From Siphonodentalium dalli (lineage: Eukaryota; Mollusca; Scaphopoda; Gadilida; Siphonodentaliidae): 64,000 nucleotides of DNA. The notes beneath the pieces are model-generated. The model saw only the letters and a list, made by a program, of their open reading frames with translations, ran no database searches and was not told the origin of the DNA. Positions 21,986-33,479 of the stretch are shown one piece after another. Position 1 is the first letter of the stretch. The number at the start of each line of letters is the position of its first letter. Position numbers and translations under genes: made by a program. The DNA lies in contig CP136069.1 in NCBI GenBank assembly GCA_032622095.1, positions 71,511,319 to 71,575,318 of the forward strand, written 5' to 3'.

Positions 21986-22607
21986 CCTTATACACGTGTC
22001 CCATCACAATTCTGAAAATTTTCAACACACATTGCGTGTGTAATTTTTATTCAGTTCGACCTCGTATGGCATACCGTGGAATTATAGAGGAAATCGTAAA
22101 ATGTTGCACATTTCCAGTTTCTGGCGCTTGCAGTTAATTTTCACTGGGCAATGGATTTGCCACATATGGATTCGAGAATATTACACCTTTATTTAATATG
22201 CTCATTTGCCCATATTTTTTTTAATAATAGCCACTCGAATAAAAACATGTGAATAATTTAATTTACTCATTCTCGGTTTAATGGTGTCAAACCACATTAG
22301 AACAAAATATCGGTAAGCTCCTCCCACAGCCAACCAATTAAAGCAGAGAATAAAATATCACAAACTAATCCTGGATGATTGACAGGTGTATGTCGACGTG
22401 ATGGCATGCACAGGATCGATGCATGACTTTATTTTTTATATTTGACAACAAAGTTCCATTAAAATCTGCGTTAGATCATTGAAACAGTGGGGTTAAATAT
22501 AAATGTGATTCGTCATAATGACCGCAAAGTCGATATTATGTAAGGATTTAAATTTCCTTTAATTAAAAATACTAACCTTCGTATATTTCTACTATAAAAT
22601 ACTTGTT

Positions 22608-22900
22608 TTAAACTCGAAAAAAAGACAATACAAACCAGAAATCTAACCCCGGTGTACATGCCGTTCGGCCGTGGTGTACTTGCCGTTCGGCTGCAGTGTA
22701 CTTGCCTTTCGGCCGCAGTGTACTTGCCGTTCGGCCACGGTGCTCAACTGCAGTTACAAAACAGTACACCTTGGTGGCAATGGACACTTGTTTTGTCCAG
22801 CAGGCGCTTTGCAAATCAACCATCGATGCCACGATCAGTGCTCTGAGAACGATTCCAGAAGCAAAAGAATCTCAGACAAAATTTGAAAAATAATTTGTAC
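22608..22900. repeat. Third fragment of the minisatellite-bearing repeat end
   Basis: It contains four to five 22-bp minisatellite units (about 22650-22745) followed by TGGACACTTGTTTTGTCCAG, as in copies I and II, then diverges into the remnant of a copia-type element. Confidence 0.8.
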
Positions 22901-23043
22901 GTCTGCTCCTTTTAATGTCATGGCCAGGGATGACATTGACAGTCTTGATGCTATGCTTGGCACACCGTCAGATCGGGAGCCGATGCTACTGGCTCTCCCA
23001 TGTGCAACAATCAGGTCAGGGGAAACCCAACCTCGATGTACTA

Positions 23044-23310
23044 CTAATACTGAGATCGAGGTTCTTCGAGATCATGTCGTGATATTTTTACGGTCTTTAT
23101 GCCATCCACATAATTATTCTGATCCAACATAATTCCTTGCTCTCTTTGATCAATGCCGAAACCAATGTATGAGAATTTTATTTCATCTTCCTTTCCAATT
23201 CCATCAAGAAATCTTTTTCTCAAACCGCTCATAACTGATGAATCAAATTCTTCATTCCATCATGTAGGAAATCATCTGCATGACTCACTAACAGTCCTTG
23301 AATCTGTCCT
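23044..23310 (-). pseudogene. Ty1/copia reverse transcriptase remnant
   Basis: On the minus strand one frame reads GLLVSHADDFLHDG, the catalytic-site region of copia-type reverse transcriptase (usually VDDFL). A frame break follows. Then a 62-codon frame (23232-23044) includes LRKRF, FSYIGFGIDQREQGI and LDQNNYVDGIK, the segment that follows the active site in this family. Further upstream (22900-23040 on the plus-strand map) the frame decays. The remnant is a few hundred bases of a retrotransposon, broken by at least one frameshift, with no recognisable LTRs. It lies against a fragment of the large dispersed repeat. Confidence 0.8.
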
Positions 23311-23359
23311 TTTTAATCCATTTTCAGCTCAACTTAACTTTGTAGCTATTAAGTTTTAA

Positions 23360-23473
23360 GCTCGCTGAGAGCATTCTGATGAATAGCAACAAGCCATATT
23401 TCCGACTATATCCTGAAAAGTTACCCATAATTCTGCTGTGGTTAAGGAGTCGATTACTTAGGGCATTACTGTA
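23360..23473. repeat. Half copy of TA-type fold-back element (copy B)
   Basis: One arm only, from CTGAGAGCATTCTGATG to GGGCATTACTG TA. The other arm is absent. Confidence 0.85.
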
Positions 23474-23474
23474 A

Positions 23475-24119
23475 ATTGCTGTGGGGAAAATAGAATATGC
23501 AAAGCGATAGGCAGAGCTGTGTCTAAGATTTGTGATTGCAGATTGAAATATGGAACTGCAGGGACCAGCCGAGAGGGCGAAGTGGGCGAAGAAATCTCCC
23601 TAAAGTCCTTCCGGGAACTGCATACTTCACTTTTTGCTTTATCATCTTTTATCCAATGCAACTGCCAGTCTGTCTTAGAAATATAACTGGCAAATGAATG
23701 AGAATTTAGACCAAACACATATTTATATCTGTAAGATCTACCGAATGACCGGCCGGTGCCAGCACACAACTATTAACTATCAAAAACACTAATCCAGGTA
23801 TACCTTCCTTGTTTTGAATATCAATTCAATCAAGTCCATTGATTGTTGAACCTGCTTCACCGCTGCTGGGCAAATTAATATGGTGATAAAAATGAACCTT
23901 CAATTGAGCCACATGTGTGCTTGCATTCCAAAATCAGTTATTTCCGACTAATGGAAAAAGACTCATTATCTACATGTACCCTTTAGCCACGTGTCCATTC
24001 AATGAATTGGTTTTCTATAAATCGAGCTGTTCCAATATAATTGTAGATCCGTTCCGTGTCAATTTTCCAACCCATGTTCAGACTGATACCATTCCTAAGT
24101 CTCGGTGAAAGGGCTTCCT
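23475..24119. other. Unassigned sequence
   Basis: No gene, element end or structured repeat recognised. Confidence 0.45.
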
Positions 24120-24121
24120 TT

Positions 24122-24440
24122 TAAGGATTGTCCTCGTAGCCGAGGTGGTTAGTCGTGGATACGATCATCACAGTCTGGGCTAGACGAGGTTGGCGTGGGT
24201 TTGAACCCTGACATGGCCAAAAATTGGGACCGATTCTCTGGCTTGAACTGAGTTGAGGGACATCTCAATGTGCCATTCCGATCGATACATGGCCATTTCG
24301 AAAAGAAATGAGAATTTGTTCACACTCGCTGAAGCAAGCATATTTGAAGCAATGAACACTCATACTATACTCTATACATGTGTCTGTGACTCCATAATTC
24401 TGATATATCTGTCACTGAACTGCCTCACCAATTTATGAGC
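24122..24440 (+). mobile_element. Probable tRNA-derived SINE
   Basis: The head resembles a tRNA gene: TAGCCGAGGTGGTTAG (A-box-like, about 24137-24152) and GGTTTGAACCC (B box, 24198-24208) are spaced as in a pol III promoter. The acceptor stem does not pair and the anticodon arm is poor, so a working tRNA is unlikely. About 200 bp of unrelated body follows. No clear tail or target duplication was found, so the right border is approximate. Confidence 0.55.
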
Positions 24441-24600
24441 ATTACCGGCAGGCTATTCTGTGCAGTTGTTCGGTTTCTCAGGACATTTTGTATCTTATCA
24501 TAGAATCATGTGATTGTTTATTCGCCGAAAAAGCAGAAAAGAAAAATAAAAAAATATAGGAAAAGAGTGGAGCCTTGGATTCAAATATTGAATTGTGTAC

Positions 24601-24784
24601 TGCAGTAATGCCCTAAATAATCAACTCCTTAACCACAGCAGAATTATGGGTAATTTTTCAGGATTTAGTTGGAAATGTGGTTTGTTGCCATTCATCGGAA
24701 AGCTCTCATATTTCCGATTAAATCCTGAAAAATTACCCATAATTCGCTGTGGTTAAGGAGTCGATTATTTAGGGCATTCATGTA
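24601..24784. mobile_element. TA-type fold-back element (copy C)
   Basis: Both arms are present but the apex is shortened: CAGTAATGCCC at 24603 to GGGCATTCATG at 24782, followed by TA. The left flank is TG rather than TA. Confidence 0.88.
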
Positions 24785-25588
24785 TATTTCTGAAATATAG
24801 ATTTTACTCGATCGATTGGCGTTGGAATTTTAGGAATCGGTGCAGGTGCTTGTGAATTATGGTCATTAGAAGTGATGAGGTATTCGAACAAGTAAACTCC
24901 CTTGTTGAAGTATTAGATCAATAGCGATGCATTTGTTAAAGTGGTGCAATCGTTTTAAATTTATATTTTTTATTTATATTTTTAACTCATTTTAACAGAA
25001 TTTGCCTGGCAGTTTGGTATTTGATATTATATTTTTGTCTCTGAACTTCTGAAGAATTTTCAGACACAAAAATATAAAGTTCTAACTAATGTAATTGACC
25101 AATCATACTGTTTCGTACAGTTTGTGATATGAATAAATTTGGTTCTCGATAGACCTGCGACAGCCTGCATCATTGATTGCGACCACCATATCGTATTCAT
25201 GCTAGACGCATATAAATATACAAATGTAATACAATGCAGTGTATATAGAAAGAATTCATTTTCAAAACTTTAATGGAATGATTAAATTTCTATTAATCAC
25301 TGAAAGTGATGAGATAGTAAGAGTCAGATATTCACAACATTGAGAATTTGGAGTCTTGACACTTCACTGGTGTGAAGGCGATCATATTAAATTGATGATG
25401 CATTTTTTTTTTCAATCAAGCAGAAAAGGAAACGTAAATGTCTAAATGTTCATAACACTGAACTAACCAACTGACATACATGAGGTCTTTAAGTCGTCCA
25501 TGCATGCATGTGATTGTTGTTACTCATAATAGCAGAAATGGTAACCTACTAGCATGCTAATGAGATTTCATTTCTTCACTTTTTTCAG
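24785..25588. other. Sequence 5' of FAM136A exon 2 (intron 1)
   Basis: This should be intron 1 of FAM136A. It is AT-rich and contains no recognisable first coding exon. It ends in the polypyrimidine tract and acceptor TTTCTTCACTTTTTTCAG (25571-25588). Confidence 0.6.
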
Positions 25589-25729
25589 GCGGAGTCACAC
25601 AAGTGTAGCGCCCGATGCTGTGAGAACATGAATTTGTCGTTAGATGGCGTCCAGCACTGTGTGGAGGAATGTTCACGCCCATTAAACAACGCACAGGATA
25701 CTATACAGAATGAATTCAAATTCTTTCAG
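25589..25729 (+). CDS. FAM136A: FAM136A, internal coding exon
   Basis: A 141-bp exon of 47 codons in phase 0 at both ends, with acceptor TTTTTTCAG and donor GTTTGT. The human FAM136A middle exon also encodes 47 residues and has the same phases. The exon supplies two CX3C motifs (exon residues 6-10, CSARC, followed by a further C; and 24-28, CVEEC). Paired CX3C motifs form disulphides in proteins imported into the mitochondrial intermembrane space, where FAM136A is found. It is a small conserved protein of uncertain biochemical role. The first exon, expected to give about 25-30 residues, was not seen in the upstream 6 kb and may be small, diverged or farther upstream. Confidence 0.92.
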
Positions 25730-26549
25730 GTTTGTCCATTTATTATTGTATGGATGTGAAGTGTTGAGTGAATATGCTTCTGACAGTTGCAAATATTCTT
25801 TGAACCTCAAGCCTGATTAGATATGGGTTATTTCTTTAAATAACAAATTTGAAATAGTTGCGTGGGTATAAAATAATAATAATGAATTGACAACCACTGT
25901 CCGGAAATGGTTCTATCAATTAATATTGAATCTATTTTGAATATTTTGAGATGAATTATTGGGACCCTTTATTGGTCTATTTTTAGAACAGACCATTCGG
26001 GTGATACCATATATCGATAGAGAGCATTAGGCTGTTTCTATAGCTACGTACCAAACGTCAAATGTCCCAGATTGATTGATTGTATTGTTTTGTTCCATAG
26101 TTATAAGCGATAATGAGCCTAATTAATGTTTAGTTTTGACAAAATTACACAATAAAATTTCGGGTCTCTGTTAACAGTAACCACTATTGTTCGTTAGCTA
26201 AACAACCACACCTTTTTAGACGAGAAAATATTCTAAATAAAATCCATATTAATCGATAGAAGCATTTCCGGACAGGAGTCTTTGATTCATATCTAATATT
26301 TTCTACCCCGTTAACTATATAATACATGTTTACAAGAGATAATCCACCTTTAAAAGCCTTTGGATGAGGACTTTGTCCCAAAGAAACATTGAAGCGACCT
26401 ACTTGATTGAGCTGGTGTAGGACAACATGACTTAAGTTTTATCCTCTGAGCAATATGCTGTCCTTTCCACAAAGTAAAGTGAGAGCTTTTATTTGCTCCC
26501 TCAATTCAGAAGACGTGTGTAATATTGCACCCATAATTGAGGAGGGGAC

Positions 26550-27165
26550 TAAAAAATAGGGTCTGGAGGGGATGTTAAATCAAGTAATTTGTTCATATTG
26601 GCCTTAGGGGATATAGAAACTGAGCAGTTCAAGGGAAAAAGTAACTAAATTCAATGTTAATTTGAGACTATACCTATAGATACTTCGCAAAAGATGAGGC
26701 CTGAGCAGAATGAGGTCCCCAGAGGGTGAATTTAGTGGTGCAATTCCGCTTTACGAGGTAGCATCTCTAAATTCACCCTCTGGGGACCTCATTCTGCAAA
26801 TGTCAAACACACTATTTCAAGGCTTGATCAGCTGTAGCCTGCCGCGAGTCTCTTTGAAAAGCAGATGAAATTCCTAACAGATTTACATCTCTAGATCTGT
26901 GACAAGCCTTGAAATAGGGTGTCTGTCATTTGCAGAATGAGGTCCCCATAGGGTGAATTTAGTGATGCTACCCCGCATAGCGGGCTAGCATCACCAAATT
27001 CACCCTCTGGGAACCTCATTCTGCTGAGGTGTAAGCAGAATGAGGTCCCCAGAGGGTGAATTTGGTGATGTTAGCCCGCTATGCGGGGTAGCATCACTAA
27101 ATTCACCCTCTGGGGACCTCATTCTGCAAATGACAGACACGCTATTTCAAGGCTTGATCTGTGAT
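26550..27165. repeat. Nested palindromes, GAATGAGG family
   Basis: Three perfect or near-perfect palindromes of about 93 bp lie at 26705-26797, 26932-27024 and 27033-27126. Each runs from GCAGAATGAGGTCCCCAGAG to its complement. The last two sit back to back inside a larger palindrome (about 26912-27162) whose arms end in CAAGCCTTGAAATA. The first is preceded by the roughly 150-bp core that lies between paired palindromes elsewhere in the window. Confidence 0.92.
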
Positions 27166-27839
27166 TCAGTTTTCATTTTCTAAGACGATGCTGCTTTCCC
27201 AAGATGACGAAATAAATTGTTTCCAAATATGGAGTGCATTTCTGGCGTAGTAAATTTTTTGAGAATCGTAGTATTTAATAGTGGTTAAAATGTGAAAGAA
27301 TAATCAGTACAGGGAAGAATCCAGAGATAATTTGGGGACACCTGTTTCCTGCAGAGGATATGTACCTGTATCCCAATATAACTTTAAAATACGGCTTCTA
27401 CACCGAACCAACACAGATACAGATGCATATATTATAAATATGACTTAATATTTCTGATTTAAAAATTCAATATGCAAATGAAGGCTGTATTGCAACTGCA
27501 GAATTTTTATTTACAGCGCATATTGTTGAATTGCCTTGAAAATTCAGGTTGACTCAATACTGTCCACTAGGAATTTGGGGTCATTTGGGCTTCTCAAGTT
27601 TGGGCGCCCATACCTGTAACAGGTATCAAAACAGCCCTGGAAATTTCCCTGAATCAGTAATAAATATCATTGACTGAATCTGAATCATGATGTCTACTAG
27701 ATTGTGATGAGTATAATGAATTATGAATATGTCGCCTGTATTCTGTATTATAAAATTTGATCTTTTTCGCTAATCAAAATGTCACTGACCTCAGGTCTCA
27801 CTTTTTAAATAAAACCAACCATGAAGCAGTGATTTTCCC

Positions 27840-28650
27840 CGGGAAAAAAAATTCAGGGGGACGAAAGAAATCAAGTCCACGTCCATCCGTGCATCCATCC
27901 CCAGATGGTTTCCGGATGACAACTTTAGTTTTAGTTATCTGATTGTTTTCAAATTTCATATACCGCTATGGTTTACTCATATGAAATTACAGTCAAGTTC
28001 GAATTTGGATTCCGTATGGCCATTTTGACCAGAATTATGGTCCTTGTTGACTTGTGATTACGATTGGTTTCCGGATAATAGCTTTAGTTATAGTTATCTG
28101 TTTGTTTTGAAATTTGGCATATGGATTACTTACATGAGACTACAGATCAAGTTCGATTTTGGTTTCCGTGATTTGACTTATAATTTGACAATTATTTTAG
28201 TTTCTGGGCGATAGCTTTAGATTATAGATATCTTTATGTTTCAAATTTTATGTATGGATTACTCATATGAATATAAAGATCAAGTTCGAATTTAGGTTCA
28301 GTCTGCCCATTTTTACCGCTGTTATGGTATGGTACATGTACTTGTTGACTTATAATTTTTCAACTGAGAATTTTGTCCCAATTTGAGGTTATATTTTGAC
28401 TTAAAGATTAATAAAGACTTTTTTCAGATTTGGTTATTTGTATGTAGCTCAGACGATGTGCAAGTATTTTATCCTATAAATGTATTTCTACAAAGCCTCC
28501 ACTCCCAATAAAGCTATCGTTTGGGGGGACACTGGCCGAGTGGCCTTTTATTGTTCCCTGACGTTCTGAAAGAAAAGGGGGACTATAGAAACGGTGTCCG
28601 TTCATGCGTCTGTTCGTCCGTCCGGGCGTTCGTTCGTCCGTCACACTTTT
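27840..28650. repeat. CCGTCC-type block with 3 degenerate tandem units
   Basis: GGTTTCCGGATGACAACTTT (about 27908) and related copies near 28068 and 28198 mark units of roughly 130-160 bp containing TTAGTTATCTG and CAAGTTCGA. A second block starting GTTCGTCCGTCCGGGCGTTC lies at about 28608. Confidence 0.6.
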
Positions 28651-29258
28651 GAGTACCTTCAAGGTGTAATGATCTCCTCCTACAGATTTCATCCCAGAGA
28701 TTTGAAACTTCAGAATATTGTTGCCCATATATTGAAGATGTGCAACATGTATATAGATGACGGAAAAAAAAATTTGACGGAGTTATTAAACCTTTTCGAC
28801 TTAGAACATTTCAACATTTTTTTTAATTTCTTTAACAAAGCGGCATCGACTTGCCACTTTGTCAGGGGACACTGTGATTGGCTGACCTTTTATTGTAATT
28901 GTTATCGGGTTTTTATAGAAATTGGATACTGCCTTGAAATGATCTGTTACGTCACTAATTAATGAAATCATGCATTCTCTGAGCCATAACCAATGGAATG
29001 GTGGGAATCCTATCAATGCAGAAAACAAAACTGAATTACAGATCCAGAGACCTAAATCTGTTAGGATATCCATCAGGTTTTCAAAGAGACTGGCCTGTGG
29101 GGTTTGGTGCATCAATTTACTATGAGACAATTTATTGTTGTGAATGGTGAAATTCTTTGAAAACACATATAATAGAAAGAAAATCTGTTTTTTTTCAGTG
29201 AATACCAAAAGTTAACTCATTCATGATAAAGAAAAATGTTTAATTTTGTTATTGTTAT

Positions 29259-30216
29259 TAACCACGCTGGTCATCCTATAATACCCGCTGCGGGCACATA
29301 TTGAGTAAACCCTGTTGCGGGCAAAAGTGAAGAGTACATGTAGGTTTGTTTTGAGGGGAATTTTTTTATTAACTGTTTTTCTTCGGACACAACTCCGGAT
29401 CCAGGAGGTGCATAATGAACCCAACTTCAACCAAATGTTAACACTCGACGAATAAATCTCAATAAAGAGACGAAATGCTCGATGAAGAGTGAGAATAGCT
29501 TCCATGTTTCAATTTTGTGTGTTTTCAGCTCCAAGATGAGTGCGAGATGATAAATTTGGACATCGTTGTCAACGTTCTATTGGTATAGATAGTTTAGGAA
29601 AATAAATCTACATTCACATTGGAATTTGCTGCTTTTATGCAGGAAAATATTGACAATTACATGTGACACTCCACGGTGTCGGAGTAAACCCCGAAGCGGG
29701 CAAGATTTTTGCCCACGTCGGAGTTTACTCCTGTCCGCAGTATGTTTTACTTTATCGATGTATGGTATGTTTGGAAAGATTTCCTTATTTGAGTTACTGG
29801 ATAGGGATTTGGTGTTTCAGTATCAAAACATGTCACGAGTAGAGTGTCCCATATAGACTGCTCCACTTTAAAAAAAAAAAATTCTCGAGAAGTGTCTGCA
29901 GTGAAAATTTTGCTGAATGAAACTTAAATTTACCCCAAAATTCCGAATGCGCTTGACTAAGATTGTGTTTTTCTCCAGAACTGGAGTGTGAAATTTCTCT
30001 AAACTCTTGTCACAGCATAAATAGGCATTGCTGGTCATATACGTCTCCCATTGATTGGTGTAACTTCTAAATTGAGTCTTAATTGACTACTTTTAACTAA
30101 TTAGACTAGCCCTGGTATGGAAAACTCTAATTGTTATAGTCCGATGTGCGGTTTACTGACAACCGCACCAGGGTTTACTGCCCGCAGCGGAGATCATAGG
30201 ATGACCAGCATGGTAA
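29259..30216. mobile_element. Harbinger-like MITE, 952 bp
   Basis: The inverted termini are CCACGCTGGTCATCCTAT (from 29262) and ATAGGATGACCAGCATGG (to 30213), with one mismatch in 18. They are flanked by TAA on both sides (29259-29261 and 30214-30216), the 3-bp duplication typical of PIF/Harbinger. The interior has several GTAAACCC/GCGGGCA motifs in both orientations. No coding content. It lies in intron 2 of FAM136A, ending 98 bp before exon 3. Confidence 0.85.
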
Positions 30217-30311
30217 CCTTTCTCTTGGCCACTCACTAATGCAATAATGTTTGGTATCTACTCAAAAACACTAGATATCCTATATTTAAATATCTTCATG
30301 TTATGTTCCAG

Positions 30312-30509
30312 GATAAACTTCAGAGATGTGCGATGACGTGCCAAGATGGAATCAAAGATAAAATAGGGCCAAACGCTACAGACGGAGATATTGGAATGTA
30401 TAAAGGTGAACTTGAACAGTGTGTAGTGAAATGTGCAGAGGACCACATCAATCTTATTCCAAATATGCTCAAACGGATTCGGGAACAATTAGCGGCAGCA
30501 AAGAAATAG
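30312..30509 (+). CDS. FAM136A: FAM136A, terminal coding exon
   Basis: Opens after the acceptor ATGTTCCAG and reads 65 codons to TAG at 30507-30509. It holds the second pair of CX3C motifs (exon residues 6-10, CAMTC, and 37-41, CVVKC) and HINLIPNMLKRI near the end, matching the HMHLIP region of the vertebrate protein. Exons 2 and 3 give 112 residues; the vertebrate protein has about 138, so the missing first exon accounts for the rest. No canonical AATAAA is seen in the next 200 bases; AAGATAAAAC near 30673 is a weak candidate. Confidence 0.94.
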   Translation, partial: DKLQRCAMTCQDGIKDKIGPNATDGDIGMYKGELEQCVVKCAEDHINLIPNMLKRIREQLAAAKK

Positions 30510-30744
30510 TGCTTTATCTAGCTAGGAAAGTAAGCAATTTATATGAATTTTTATAACATGTAAATACTGTATCTAGTGTTTTTGCTTTGGGTTGTACAAT
30601 TTATATACAGGTAGTACTAATGTGAAATACCATTTTGAATATATTTACATGATACTGACGATTGAAATGAAAAGATAAAACACTGAGTCATTTTCAGAGG
30701 CAATTCTTCCATGACTGAAGCTTCCTGAAATTTTGCGAAATCCT

Positions 30745-30895
30745 TGTGCCAATGCATTCTCTTATATATGCGAGCCGCCCATAGGGCATTGGCCTAACAA
30801 TATTTACCTTGATCTTGTAAGCCAGAGCATTCTCTTATATATGTGAGGCTCCCTATGGGAGACTCGCATATATAAAAGAATGCACTGGCTTAGGA
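30745..30895. repeat. Small fold-back element, GCATTCTCTTATATA type
   Basis: A palindrome at about 30820-30890 runs from AAGCCAGAGCATTCTCTTAT to its complement, preceded by a half copy at about 30750-30795. Another half copy lies at about 40818-40850. Confidence 0.8.
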
Positions 30896-30899
30896 CCTT

Positions 30900-31585
30900 T
30901 AATGCTGCATCAGCACAGCTTCTGTGATGAAAGGGATAAATTTAGTTTTCACAAATTGATTGTATAAGTTATCTCTGGAAACATCAGGCGTCGGGCAACA
31001 TCAAATGTGGCATGCCAGAGCAATGTCGTGATTGGTGGAAACTTCTAGTTCAAGGGTCATTCATATTTCCCCATGTATCACATGCTCATATTCCCCTAAC
31101 ATTATCTTCAACCCCATCATGGAAAGGACTGGCTTAGTGATCACCGAACTTGATCAGTTGGTTCTATTTAGACCAAACTATCTCATGCGATAATCACTAA
31201 AACCGGTCATCACACTTATTAATTAAGAGATATTTACACATAATAACACCTACATGCTTCACCAATATATGACTGATAACTCGGTATTTTGAAATGTCAA
31301 TGTTTTGTTCTGAAATTTGGGATCTGTCCTGCCCATGTCTCAATTTGACAATGTGGGTGTATGCCAAGTACTGTGATACAACAACCTCTTGTTGGTATTG
31401 TCCTGTGATTCTGAACATATCACCTTTGGAACCGTCATTATTTTACTCTCTGTAGCAAGCATGTTTTTATTCATGTTCAGCATCTATCTACTAGTATATA
31501 AAAGCCAAGTGTTTGTCTATGTGTGTGTATTTGCGTGTTTATCTGTCACTATTTTGGCACCTTTAAAAATATATCACCCCATGTC
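30900..31585. other. FAM136A 3' flank, unassigned
   Basis: No gene or element ends recognised. Confidence 0.45.
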
Positions 31586-31695
31586 AGTGAGAGCTTTCTG
31601 ATGAATGGCAACAAGCCATATTTCTGACTAAACCCTGAAAAGTAACCCATAATTCTGCTGTGGTTAAGGAGTCGATTATTTAGGGCATGACTGTA
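31586..31695. repeat. Half copy of TA-type fold-back element (copy D)
   Basis: One arm, from CAGTGAGAGCTTTCTG to GGGCATGACTG TA, starting at the hairpin apex position of complete copies. Confidence 0.88.
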
Positions 31696-31831
31696 CATTT
31701 ACAGTAGGTGCAGGGAATGATCAATTCCAAGCAAAGTGTGGTTATTTTATTGTGCAGTTCTTTACTTGCAACAGGACTGGGTGTCTGAAAATTTATCAGG
31801 CTATATTATGAAATTTTGTGTTAACATTCCC

Positions 31832-32255
31832 CAAGCCTTGAAATAGTGTGTCTGTCATTTGCAGAATGAGGACCCCAGAGGGCGAATTTAGTGACACTAT
31901 CCTGCAGGGCAGGCTAGTATCTCCAAATTCACCCTCTGGGAACCTCATTCTGCTGAGGCCTCAACTGCTATGGGAGACCTGGCCTCAGATTAAAGTCCCC
32001 CATTTGAAGTTGTGATGTTCACCCATTGGTCTCCTCAATTATGCATTTTATGATGTGCAAAGTAGGTGATATAGAACCTGAACAGAAGGGAAAAAGTAAC
32101 TAAAAACAATGTTAATTTATGACTATAGATACTTCCCAGAATATGAGGCCTGAGCAGAAAGAGGTCTTCAGATGGTAAATTTAGTGATGCTAGCCCGCTG
32201 TGCAGGATAGCACCACTAAATTCACCCTCTGAGGACCCCATTCTGTAAATGTCTC
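31832..32255. repeat. Paired-palindrome element, GAATGAGG family
   Basis: Two palindromes (31860-31955 and 32153-32250) flank a core of about 195 bp that contains GGCCTCAACTGCTATGGGAG and AGAAGGGAAAAAGTAACTA. The left end begins CAAGCCTTGAAATAGTGTG. Confidence 0.88.
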
Positions 32256-32259
32256 CAAA

Positions 32260-33010
32260 ACATTCATTATGGTGCCCAGGATGTCCAAATTGTCCACTGC
32301 ACACATAAGTCTAAACACATCAGTATATGTCACTGAGAAAATGGTTTTTATTCTGTCCTCAATGTGTTCAGTGATTGGTCATGATCTCATGTGATATTTC
32401 TAGAGATGCGGATGGCAATTTTTGTTACCAGATTCTTTGTTTGAATGAATTACAACATTTGCCAATTGAATTTATTACAAATTTATGTCTTTGTTTGTTT
32501 TTTATTTTTTGTTTGTTTTGTTGGTTGTTTTTTTTTAACATGGACATTCTTGGTATTCCAAATGAGGGACCAGCCTAGTAGACTTGGGAGACATCTTCTC
32601 CCTAAATTGGGCACTTCTCCCAATTTTTGTCTCTGTGAGAAGAGATTTCTCTCTCTCAAATATATACCAGAATGCATATGACCCAACAGAATATTAAAGT
32701 ATATTTACTGATTATAATGGTCTTACTCACTATAATGGTTTTATAAATGGGCTCTTGTATTGCATCATAGAAGGGTGATGATGGGGTGTAAACTTCTCCC
32801 TGATTAAAGTCCACTTCTCCTTGTAACCAAACATGGAGAAGTGATTTCTCCCAAATTAAAATCTTCAGGATGGTGGTCCCTGTTCCAATCAATGTTTTTT
32901 AATTTTTTTTATATATTTATTTTTTATTTATTTTTTTTAACATCGACAACCTTGGTATTCCAATCATTAATTTTGAGATCTGTGTCTAATCAACAAAGTC
33001 ACGTACACTT
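32260..33010. other. Unassigned, with low-complexity T/A tracts
   Basis: Poly-T/A tracts lie near 32480-32540 and 32895-32940. Short related pieces around TTCTCCC and GACATCTTCTCCC suggest a decayed repeat. No gene seen. Confidence 0.45.
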
Positions 33011-33013
33011 GAC

Positions 33014-33130
33014 CAATTCACCTTTAATTACTCTTGTCTAGAAACACCTTGATATGGCTAATTCACCTTTAATTACTCTGTCTAGAAACACCTTAATATG
33101 GCTAATTCACCTTTAATTACTCTGCCTATA
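33014..33130. repeat. 45-bp minisatellite, 2.6 units
   Basis: AATTCACCTTTAATTACTCT recurs at about 33015, 33060 and 33104, with a period of 44-45 bp. Confidence 0.93.
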
Positions 33131-33261
33131 AACATATAGATATGATGATGTTCTGATATATTAGTATATATTTTATTTCTGATTTTCAGTTGTTCATTTG
33201 TAGAGATGTTCTCAGTGGGACTCTGTGCACTGTTTCATGTCTTTCATTTTTAATTTGGATA

Positions 33262-33478
33262 TACAGTAATGCCCTAAGTAATCGACTCCTTAACCACAGC
33301 AGAATTATGGGTAACTTTTAAGGATTTAGTCGGAAATATGGCTTGTTGCCATTCATCGGAAAGCTCTCACTGAGAGCTTTCCGATGAATTGCAACAAGCC
33401 ATATTTCCGACTGAATCCTGAAAAGTTACCCATAATTCTGCTGTGGTTAAGGAGTCGATTACTTAGGGCATTAATGTA
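33262..33478. mobile_element. TA-type fold-back element, complete (copy E)
   Basis: A 213-bp near-perfect hairpin at 33264-33476 with ends CAGTAATGCCC and GGGCATTAATG, flanked by TA on both sides. The arms are about 105 bp and meet at AGCTCTCACTGAGAGCT. The TA flanks suggest mobilisation by a Tc1/mariner-type transposase. Confidence 0.93.
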
Positions 33479-33479
33479 G

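Larger units (their letters stand above)
18832..22535. repeat. Large dispersed repeat, copy II (inverted)
   Basis: The reverse complement of 1540-2412 plus 6784-7490. The 22-bp minisatellite is at its left end (18945-19078). It lacks the LINE but carries a Mutator-like insertion at 19395-20268. About 1.3 kb at 20650-21985 has no counterpart in copy I, so copy I is deleted there or this copy gained an insertion. No protein-coding content was recognised. Confidence 0.8.
25730..30311 (+). other. FAM136A intron 2, packed with repeats
   Basis: A 4.58 kb intron containing the paired palindromes at 26.70-27.13 kb, CCGTCC-type blocks at 27.84-28.65 kb and a Harbinger-like MITE at 29262-30213. No other gene was recognised inside it. 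The acceptor is ATGTTCCAG at 30303-30311. Confidence 0.85.

Noticed and set aside
24122-24212. Possible functional tRNA gene
   Set aside because: The A-box and B-box are recognisable, but the acceptor stem does not pair and the anticodon arm is poor; a SINE head explains it better.
28594-28962. 122-codon frame beginning in a CGTCCGTCCG tract
   Set aside because: It starts inside a simple-sequence repeat block in the FAM136A intron and shows no protein features.
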